A DNA stretch of 64,000 bases, taken from contig OY727098.1 in NCBI GenBank assembly GCA_963402885.1, forward strand, positions 22,864,717 to 22,928,716, given 5' to 3'. The first letter of the stretch is position 1. Each line of letters opens with the position of its first letter. The notes under the pieces were generated by a model. That model did no database searches. It worked only from the letters and a program-made list of their open reading frames with translations, and was not told the DNA's origin. Positions 39,301 to 49,500 of this stretch are shown here, piece after piece. Source of the DNA: Antedon bifida (lineage: Eukaryota > Echinodermata > Crinoidea > Comatulida > Antedonidae). Both the position numbers and the translations under genes were made by a program.

Positions 39301-42300
39301 TGGTGATGCTTATAGAATTCTAGAGTTATCTGTATCTTCAATATGGGTTAAAATATTAAGCGATTGCTCTCTGAATTCTGCAAAGTATTTCGCTCAGTTT
39401 CTGAGAGCTTAATTAAGTTGTAGAGTAGGATATACATTTGCATTTCTTTATTTGAATTCATATAAAAATTACTTGCCGGGGTGGATTCAGGGACTAGGGA
39501 AATGTGCACTCCTCCACAGCTAAAATTCATACAGTATCTACTTTAAACATTATTGATATTATATGTTTTAGCGCTCTCTTGTTAAAAAAATCCTGGATCC
39601 CCTCCTGTACTGTACTTCAATCAACCATATTTTGACCAATAGAAACAGAATCACTGCAGTGAATACGGAGTAGTAGTAGTAGTAGTACAAAAATATTGTC
39701 TTGACAGCAAATTTAATGACATTCTCACTCCTGAGGACAATCAAAGCATATTGATCGAAACGTCGAGAAACTCAACAGTTCTTTTCAGAACTAATATATG
39801 TGGTGTACCGCAAACTTTATATCAACATTTGATTTTGTCATGCAAACCTTCAAACAATACATTTAAGTTCTGTCATGTTGTTGGTAGAAATGAGTGGAAT
39901 ACTTGCTAGCATAAAGCCTACATTAAGTAGCGTAGCAAAAATAGCTTTTTTGTAGTGATATCTTTCATCAATCACAATTCTAATTCTAAGAATCATTTGG
40001 AAGTAGGTAATGCCATTTAGCCTGAGTAGCATACTTAATACTATCTGTCAATTTTATTTCTTTGAAAAATCTGTTAAGATACGATAAAGAAGGTGAAGAA
40101 GAGTTTGATTTTCTAATCCAGATACTGTAGTAAAGAATATTTATTTAAATTTTAAGTTCATTAAAATTGAAGACTGGAGAGGACAATTCTCACTTTTACT
40201 GTACTTGTGCGGTTTATAATTTGCAATAATAATAATTTATGAATTTAACTAGTTTTTGTATTTCAGTAAAAGAAACCATTTATTTTTCAATTAAATATTT
40301 AGTTTATAATAATCCAGCATCTTGGTATTTTGTTTCTATTCAAATTTAATTAATATTTTGTCCATATCATTGGGTTAACATCTACACTTTTATTCTTTTA
40401 TTTATTACATTTATAAATCTAAATTTTCTGAGTGAGTAGTATATGATAGTAAACCCTGATTAGAATTATATTCTTTAATACATACCAATGCCTTCATTTA
40501 TAACACAAGATTAGGTACACTTTTGGCCTACCTCACGCTTAGAATATCATCAAATACTTCAAGAGGGCTTGCTTCACAGTTTGCTCCTTGGTGGGAGACA
40601 TGCAGGAGGCATAGAATACTTTATTTCCTAGGGCTTGCCTCACAGATTGTACCATAGTAGGAGACATCTAGGAGGGGCAATACTAGCATAACTGCCATTC
40701 TTTTTGATTAGTGTATTTCCATACAGGTTAAAGGCTAAATCTCTAAAGAGAGTACTCAACATTGCTACAGCATTTTAAAAAAGTTTTATGTTTTGTTACA
40801 AAAGAAAACATACTCGACCGTTCAAATGTCTACAAAATGTGTCACTAAATACTCTGAAGACGTACGTACAATTTGATTTAACTTTATCAATTATAGATTA
40901 ACTATTGAAGTGGTTTATAAATAGCTAAAGTCTATAAATACAAAATATATGATACATGTTGAAATGAGAAGCAAAAACATCTATGGCTCCTGAACTGATA
41001 TAGTTACAATACAAGGAATATTAAGAATTAATTACAGCAATCATGTACAAAAGGAATGCGGTAATTAATATGTTAGTATCTAGACTGGGTTCATGATGGT
41101 ATTTCTTTAACTTTCTTGAAATTGCTCCATCTTCCAAGTTGCTTTCTGAACCCTGAATGACATCAAAGTGTCTGACCGCTGTACAGGATATATCATTAAC
41201 TCGTTGCGGTGTCCTTTATTGTCAACAAGTAACTCGATATCTTTGATGTACACCGTACAGCCAAGCTCAGTGCAACATAGGGTGTGTGTGAAGAAAGCGT
41301 GCCAAGGAGACGACATATACCTTGGCAACACACTTATAAATGTCAATAATTAAAACAAACGTTAAGTGAGTGTGTGTCTACGAAACTTTAATTTCCGGGA
41401 ACGTACCTAGATACTGTAACTCGGTCATTAATCATTTCTTAACTAGTTTTAATGACATTTTATTTGCAACAGCCAATCGAAAAGCAGAAAATAGTGCTTT
41501 TTTCTTATATGTTTTACAAGCTACATTACTACATAATAGAGATTTTGAATGCTACTACAATTTAACACAATAACATTAAATTAAGTTTTTAAACAATTAG
41601 TTAAAATAGTTTGTATCTAGTACTGTAAATGGTGTTCAAATATGCAAGGATTGACAAATAAATATTTGTAATAAAAACATGTTTATCAAGAAACCTAGAA
41701 TGTATCATTTTAGCATTTTTGTGGTTGTACAATACTGTAGCAAAAACTATTAAAGTTCAAGAATTTGGGTTGGAGATTATTTGATACAGATGCTGTTAAA
41801 TGGTCAAGACAGGTGTTCAGTGATTATTATATCACCAGATAATACCTGCTGCTGTTGCTCAGGTGTTTGAATTCTTGCTGATCATTACTCAACATTTTTT
41901 TTAAATATAGTAAAATTGTGACCCACTAGCTTGTGGGACAATACTTTTTAGAATGAATACAGATATGATATTATATTAATATGTCTACAAGGCAAATTGT
42001 GATTGTGGATTTGAACATATTATAATTTATAAAAACTGTGACAATATGCATTGTTGTTGTTGTTCTGTCTATAATTCACCTGAGAGTTGATCTGATGATT
42101 TTACTTTGCCTCTTATATCTTGTAATATGTATGTATTGTAACTACAATTACATCCTAAAACATCAATTATTATTTGCTTTTTCTCTGTTGCTAATGTAAA
42201 ATCTCAATTGTTATGTAATAGTTATCTAGACTTAATTAATTCATATGTTTTCGTTAATAACATTTAAAAGTCATAGACTTCATGAGGTATTTCTTACTTT

Positions 42301-45300
42301 ACAGTACTTTTCTCATGAATTCATATTTTAGTTTAATATATACTGACAACATATTGCTTGTAAATAAATACTAAAAATAAAATCACAGAACACAAAAGTT
42401 TAAGGTCATTAACCTTAAAAATGTGTCTCCAAAATGAAACTTGATCAGTATATAAGATGAAAGTCATTACCCAGCATTCATCTCACCTGGTCAATACTTG
42501 GACCAATACAACTCTTCTTTTATTACCAGAGTTCTGCCAATTTCAATTGGTGACAATAAGTCTCAATGAAAACTGGTAGAGAGAGTACTGAACTGAGGTT
42601 TATTTCATGTGCACCAATTTCAATTGGTGACAATCAGTCTCAATGAAAACTGGTAGAAAGGGTACCATAGAGGTTTAGCCTATTTCATGTGTACCGACAG
42701 TGTAATGAAGTAGTGAGATTTTGATCCCTTGGGTGCCACCAACTGACTGCTGCAAATGTCTGATCTTTGAGCTTGTACTCAACTTTTAAGAAGTGAGTGG
42801 GTTCGGATACCAACATCTACAAAGCCATTTACAATCAGGGTCACTGGTCTACTAAATGTAATTAAAATAATTATCAGGGGTATCTATAGCCATTTAAACA
42901 TTTCATTGTTATTCTACTTTATAGCAGTGCATTGACATTTATTTTCCTAAAGTTGAATTTTTTACAGCCATGTATCTTGAATGATGCCGAAGAAATAAAT
43001 AATAATAGTTTATTCTTTAATCGCAACTTAAATAGGCTCTAAATGTACTGAAATGAAATACCAGTAATGATTGATCTGTATTATTAGCGGAGTTTACAAA
43101 TAAATAAAAGTTAATTGATCATTTAAAGTTGTAATGAATGACTTTTAAAAGTATCGCTAGTAAATGAAACTAAAGCAGCAAGTCACAAACAATAAAAGGC
43201 CACATCTTAGAATAGAGAAAAAGAAAACTAGGCTTCGAATTCTGTAACAAATCTGTAGTCTTATCATTAAAATTGATGGTTTCTTAATAGATACATATTA
43301 AATCTATTAAAAGGATGATATATTGAAGGCAAAAGCAACCTGCCTATAGGCTAAAAGAGTACCGACACACATACTCACACATTATCAATCATTTAACAAC
43401 TAGCAAAGATTTATCTTCATTATTCCTATTGTTGGAAGATACATTAATGCTGTAATGCTGTATCACAGTCCTCAAGGTCAGATAATCATGATCAGTACAT
43501 GCTTATTTAATTATTGTGTGATTAAATCGCAATTACTATTAAAGGTTAATGTAATCATGGAGGTATAAAGATAATGAATTAATTCCTCCATGATGCTGTA
43601 ACATTAATTCAAGGAATTTTGGTGTGATACATGCCCATGCAGATGTAAGCAAAGAGCACAATCATCTCTTAAGCTCTGTCTACACTATCAAACTAGTTTG
43701 ACAAAAAAGGGTGATGTGCCCAAATATGGTAGTGATATTCCCAAATATGGTAGTGATATGACATCATCATGTCCATATATGGGCACATCACATTTTTTTG
43801 TCACATAGAGTTTGATAGTGTAGACAGAGCTTTAAATTGCTAGACATTTTTAATAAAAAATGATATGGGTGTGGTAAGCCTAGCCTGACTTGGTATTATA
43901 TCATATGGTACAACAGTAATTTTAAGAGTGTATGGTCATTACTATTTTCAATCAACATACAAAAACACATAAAAAAAACTATGTAAAGACATTTAAAAAA
44001 CATAAAAATACTGTTTTCATTGTTTTATTTTTGCTGATTCAATAAACCATTAGTGTCATATTTTTATAAGTGAAAACAAGTGTTTTTCTGGTTATTTACT
44101 GTTGGCAATTTCATACTTCCGCAACAGAGACAGCAAAGTTGCAACAACAAGTTAAAAGGTCACATTAAACTAAATTGATATAGTATAGTACTTTGGCAAA
44201 AATCTCTGGGTGAGAATGGGTTTAATTTTTCAGTCACCAAGCTCTACCAGGTGAAGATAAATTATGGTATGAATGTATAGTATGTCTATTCATTTTTAAT
44301 TGTCAAATATTATTAAAATTTCAAATGCAGGTTCCTTTACAGAGTTCCAGTGGGACCAATACAGCTTGTGGTTTGATTTTTTCTGGTTGTCTGGTCTGGT
44401 TTTGATTATTTAAAAGTTGCTTGTTTTAAACCATATTTAATGTGATTATTATTATTTTAACTTAATAATTTAAAACTGCTTTAAATACTTTATAATCTTG
44501 TAAACATCATTTACTTAATGAGTGGTGATAATTGTTATAATAAGCATACTTGGTATATATGTTTTGCAATGTTTTAGAATACAGGAGGGAGGTATCATTT
44601 AATTATTTACAGATTGAAAAATAACATGTATTATTTAACATAGACATACATAGATTCTCGTTATTTTATTTGCCGATTGTTGGTCACCTGATACAAAATA
44701 AGTACACTATTTTATGCTCGCGTCATTATATTTAATGTGCCGGACAAAAAAGTTTTATTATTTCTACAGAAAATGTTTAAAATGCTCCTCATTTTAAGTG
44801 TTTCAAACAAAATATAACGATCAATGAATAAATTTGAAAACAGGTCAGTTGAATATGGAACGGAAATGCTTTTTTACATTAATAAAAAAAAACTCCCCCA
44901 AAAAACACAGATATATCTGTTAAGTGGTTTGTTTTCATCACATTTCAAAAACCAATACATGTACTTAATATTGTAAATAAACTACAGAGGGCTCACTTCC
45001 AATTAAACAAACAGTCACAACTGCTCACTAAGAAAGATTTAATTGAAACTGAAATATTTATATACTGTTATTCATACTGTTTAGTTTTTTTTACAGAAAA
45101 CAATGAGTTCATACATAAATGACATTTGCTTTGTACATCAGAAGACAGCAATAAATAATGATGTGTAGACTTACCCCTTCCAGGTCCTCCCCTTCCTCTG
45201 CCTCTTCCACCACCTCCACGACCTCTGCCCTTTGAAATTACTTCTTCTTTCACCATGTCAATAACTTCATCAGGAATTCTTAAGTACTTTATTGTACTTC

Positions 45301-46148
45301 CACGTATATAACATTCTGGCATCCGCCAAAAACGATCGCCATCCTACAAAGAAAAAGTTTTAAGCTGTAATCTCTCTGTGAAACGGAAGAGATTTAACAA
45401 ATGCAGAAATTAAAATAAAAAGGATTTTGTGCACAAATTTTAAAGAGAATTAAAGTGCTATTATATATATGTTAATATAACACGTACCCTTGATGTACAA
45501 ATCACTTCCCTTAAATTGATGTTCATCCAATTATCACAGGCCACAAGATGTCCGTTATAAGTCTCTCCATTTTTCAGTTCAACAAGCTAAATAACAAAAT
45601 TGCATAGTATACAGTAGATTTTTTGTTTATTTTTTGCTCCTACATTTATAAATATTAAATAATGCAAATAATATTATTTACCTAAACTTAACAAAATTTG
45701 AAATTGCACAAGAATACCTTTTTCTTTATTTTGGCTTTTATTTATTACCTTGTGAAATTTCAAAATTATGCATAAAATAACATTAAATACAGGGCTTCCT
45801 CTTATGCCTAGCTAGGCCTCCTACATTTTGTGTTCAAATTGCGCAATAGGCCTAGCTAGATAGATAAAGGCGATTCGGTACATTTTTGGTGGGATGATTC
45901 GTCCCACTTTTGGTCCGAAACGTCTTGCTACCGATAGGCTAGATAGAATAGAGCCTGCCAGGGCCAGGCCAGCAAGGAGGCGGCCTACCCTTCCCGGGCC
46001 CAGCAAGTATCACTTACCATAGGATGATTCTGTGCAGTTCTGAGTAGTGACAAAGGAAGCTGCAAACAAAAACAAAAAATGTTTTTATTATTTGAAGTTA
46101 ACATTACAAAGACTACAACAATTTTATTATTTTTAAGGAACTTACCAT
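36302..46148 (-). CDS. LSM4: LSM4, U6 snRNA-associated Sm-like protein
   Basis: Predicted 137 residues (human LSM4: 139). LSM4 is a ring subunit of LSm2-8, which binds the U6 snRNA 3' end in the nucleus, and of LSm1-7, which promotes mRNA decapping in cytoplasmic P-bodies. Exons in gene order: 46148-46146 (the ATG alone), 46059-46018, 45586-45488, 45343-45175, 36402-36302. Phases close. Residues 2-76 form the Sm fold: [48 protein letters not shown], then [20 protein letters not shown], all diagnostic of LSM4. From residue 85 on, the tail is almost only Gly and Arg (RGG type), ending GGGPRR; such tails are arginine-methylated and help P-body targeting. Intron 4 is 8.8 kb and separates the two halves of the RG tail. 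The gene is divergent from OGFOD1. Confidence 0.96.
36455..36666. mobile_element. 212-bp element with about 65-bp inverted arms
   Basis: The left arm starts GAGTTAGAATAACTATAGTG at 36455. The right arm is its near-exact complement, ending TAACTC at 36666, with only a few mismatches over about 65 bp. The centre contains a minus-strand CTGATGATG followed by a GAGAA/TTCTC hairpin. The element is 52 bases upstream of the LSM4 exon 5 acceptor in gene direction. No reading frame. Confidence 0.85.
38136..38235. repeat. Short inverted-repeat element with ACCGACC tetramer tract
   Basis: TGCAGTCGCGTGC near 38139 and GCACGCGACTACA near 38221 form the inverted ends. Between them lie ACCGACCGACTGACCAACC and CATAGTGACCTATAGAGTCGCG. 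A similar layout recurs in many marine invertebrate genomes, from general knowledge; I cannot name the family here. Confidence 0.55.
40555..40690. repeat. Tandem duplication, about 68-bp unit
   Basis: GGGCTTGCTTCACAGTTTG and GGGCTTGCCTCACAGATTG are each followed by a GGGAGACAT or AGGAGACAT block and then AGGAGG. Two diverged copies. Confidence 0.7.
42537..42690. repeat. Tandem duplication, about 76-bp unit
   Basis: CCAATTTCAATTGGTGACAA, then TCTCAATGAAAACTGGTAGA and a shared GAGGTTTA...CCTATTTCATGTG block, occurs twice. The unit itself contains a short palindrome, CCAATTTCAATTGG. Confidence 0.85.
43672..43831. mobile_element. M1 palindromic MITE, copy C (most complete)
   Basis: AGCTCTGTCTACACTATCAA at the left, exact complement at the right, TTA on both sides (43669-43671 is TTA; 43832-43834 is TTA). 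The core has two AATATGGTAGTGATAT units. The 3-bp TTA flanks resemble the TWA target duplications of PIF/Harbinger elements, which is an inference. Confidence 0.85.
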
Positions 46149-46531
46149 GTTGTTTTATTCCCCGCAAAAAAAACCGATCGAACAACGATCTTTTAACGAT
46201 AATGCTGCCCTCTCACGTTTTTACAACCCAACACAAACAATTGTTTTTAATCAATTTATTATGATAAGACCTACCTTGAGTTAAATTTAAAATAATTTAT
46301 CTTAGCAACGAAAATGTACTTATAAATATTATTTTAAGTTATTCATTAGTAAAAGTACTTCAATAAGAATATAAAATATTATTAAAAATCTTCAAATAAT
46401 AGGCAATGTCAAAGGGTAGACATGTGCTCTTGTTTACTTTTTTTAGATAAGTGTCACAATCACAATTTTGTTTATCTGCAACACCAAATTTCATGATTTA
46501 AATGTACTCCTTGTTATTATTGTAGGCAGAA
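46149..46531. promoter_or_regulatory. Shared LSM4/OGFOD1 bidirectional promoter region
   Basis: LSM4 (minus) and OGFOD1 (plus) start codons face away from each other with 383 bases between. Both 5' UTRs and both promoters must lie here unless a distant non-coding first exon exists. A TTATTGTAG just before the OGFOD1 start (46514-46525) could be a 3' splice site, so an upstream non-coding OGFOD1 exon is possible. No TATA box is convincing, as expected for housekeeping genes. Confidence 0.7.
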
Positions 46532-49500
46532 ATGAATTCCAAACGTGGAGAAGTGCATCTTAGTAAAAAAGATGAATTCACCACATCAAAACACAAGTCA
46601 AAAAAGAAATTTAAATCAAGCAAAATTAATTCCAGGGTTAATCAGATTTATTTTGAGAAAGAATTGATGCAAAAATTCAATTCTTCTTTCAATGAACGTA
46701 AAGGTTTTCTTCATGGTAGGTCTATTTTTAAAAAGGGTGGTATGAAGAGATTGTCTTCACTCTGCCAAATGGAGTGTTATTATAATGATGATGTAATATC
46801 TTTATTAATTTGCATATTTTTGGGTTTATTTTGTAGATGAAACTGACGCCCAGATTCACAGTGATCCATTTACTTGTTGCGTTTTGCCCAATTTTATTGA
46901 AAACCATGAATTTACTGAAGATCTTCAGGATGAGCTTCTCAATCTTGATTTTTTAGAGAAGTCTAACGACCTCTATAAATTCCATCAGGTACAGAACAGG
47001 ATATTTATGTACAATTTACAAATGACAATGTATGCAATGTTTACATTTACTATACTTTTTTTTTGACCTCAAAATGTGTGTGTGTTCGACTGTTCTTACT
47101 TTATTGACAAAGTATTGGACCTTTGTGACTTTACTAACTGTTTCATAGCTTTAACAATAATTGTGTTTTTTTAACATTTCTTTTATTATTAAGTGCTGCG
47201 GCTATGCTACTGTAGGCTTTGAAAACTCAAAACAATAAAAGAACAATCAAAAAGCAATCACAAATTACTAAATAAAAAACAAAATGATTTAAAAATATTA
47301 TTAGGGTCAGTACAATGTAGCTTTGCATTATTTTTTAATTACCTTTCAGAGCCAAGCCTTACAAAACCTTTCCAACCCGAACATAACAGCATTGAAGTAA
47401 GTTTGATAATAAAAAAAAAAGAAAATTCATTTCTTTACATTTTCAGACTAGAAATGAATCTTAAAAATGAAATATCTCATGCAGAAGTGTTTACAAAGGC
47501 AAAGTAACACTAAACTAATCAAATGTCAGGATAATGATATGGAGCTTGTGGGCTAGAGTTTTTTGTTCTTTCATCCTAGTAGGGCAAACATCTGACAAAT
47601 TACTTAGCTCCCTGACTCAAAGATATTACCATACATTACTTTTATTACAATAGTTTTAGGAAAAAAAAAAACAAATATCCCTATTTATTTATAGGAATCT
47701 TTTGTACCAAGATTTCACCAAATGGCTGACGTCGGTAACCAATATCAGTTTTACAGAAACTGTTGACATGACATGTGCCAAATATGAATATACTGGTAAG
47801 CAAGATTATCATTGTTAAGCTCTGTCTACACTATCAAACTAGTTTGACAAAATAAGTTTGATGTGCCCAAATGATGCTTGGCTACCACTCCAATGGTCCT
47901 TATTTTGCAATTACACATTCATATTTAATATAGATCAAGATTCTAAATACTTTATTGTCTATAACCAGAACTGTATTTTCCCTTTTATTACACCACAGAT
48001 ACTCTACTTTGTCATGACGATGAACTTGAAGGAAGGAGAATAGCATTCATATATTATTTGGTACCACCATGGAATGAGGAAGATGGTGGCTCCTTGGATT
48101 TGTTTGATGTTGATGGTATGGAATTCTACCGTCAAAAGTATATTAATCAATAGAATACAGTTAGGTGCATTCTATTCTACATTTATTTTTAAAAAGTATT
48201 GTTATTATATACTTATCTAAGCATCACTAAAAAATACATTTTCTATAGTTCACATACAGATTGAAACCTTACATTTGTTCACTTTAAAAATTACCTTTGA
48301 TCTTTGTTTGATATGCCTCCTTCTAAACTAATTCCTCCCTGGTTTACCCATGGATGACCAGGGTTGATTTTCTGCAGTTCTCAAATATACAACCATGGAA
48401 GAATTACTGATTCATCCCTGATACAACTGTGTTTACATTTCATTTATAAGAAGAAGTGTTCATTCATGCAATGGATGACCAGAATATATTTTCTTCATTC
48501 TGTATTTTCAACTTATTTTGTATAATTGATATATTATAGATGTTGGACAACCTAGTACTATTGCCAGGTCACTGTTTCCAAAATTCAATAACCTTGTTTT
48601 CTTCGAAGTTAATCCAGTTTCGTTCCATCAGGTATGTAGGGATTGCAGAGAGCCATTCAGGATTTGTCATTATACAGTTTAGGACCCAAAAAGAGTCCCT
48701 TTAATAGGAGTGTCCCATGAATAGGTGTTGTCTGTAGAATTAAATCATGTATTGACTCATGTTCATTTCTTGGTGTCCCAAATTGTATTTACAAGCATTG
48801 TTTATTTTTATCTTAAGAATTTGAATTATCAAATGTTACTACAGTATATAGTGATAGAATTTAATCTTTATTTCAGGTAGCAGAAGTTTTATCAAAGAAT
48901 AAGTGCCGTCTATCAGTAAGTGGGTGGTTCCATGGGGAGACATTAGCAAGACCACCACCATTTGTGGAACCAAGAAAGATTCGTACATTTCATCAAGAAG
49001 TTAAGGTACACAATACAGCATATTCCAGAGACACACCTATTAAGGAAACATTTTATTGTTAAACAAATTGGGTGCAATGTATTTTAACACTTCATCCAAC
49101 CCCATATGTCCCGAAGATGTCCGCTTAACAAAGAGTATAATGTACTATAATTTTGCCTGGATAATTTGATGTATACCAGTGGCAGATCCAAGATTTTGAA
49201 ACAAAAGTGGAGTAGGGGAAGGGCCCTGATGATGTCTTATCTTCATTATAATTTTCAAAGTTTAGGGGAGGCTGGGCCTGCTGCCCATATTGAATCTGCC
49301 TATGCATACAGTCCATACTCAATTTCATTAGCAAATGGCCATTGTTACAAACAACAATTCTTATATCATAATTATTATACAAATCATAAGTGTGGAACAT
49401 TTTTTTTCTACAGGAAGAAATGTTTTATGATTGGATTAATCCATTGTATTTGGATTTGGAAAATCAAACCGAAATCATGGATCGTTTTCAGGATGATTCT

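Larger units (their letters stand above)
36403..45174. other. LSM4 intron 4 (8.8 kb)
   Basis: A repeat host with no further exon seen. Contents in order: palindromic element 36455-36666, a 13-base C-run near 36887, short hairpin element with GACC-type tetramers near 38136-38235, hammerhead-like motif near 39729, tandem repeats 40555-40690 and 42537-42690, and M1 MITE 43672-43831. Confidence 0.65.

Noticed and set aside
45821-46006. 61-codon minus-strand frame in LSM4 intron 2
   Set aside because: It lies in the GCCTA-rich patch between two well-defined LSM4 exons and has no domain.
46884-47066. Separate 60-codon gene start inside OGFOD1
   Set aside because: It is exon 2 of OGFOD1 read through its donor into the intron.
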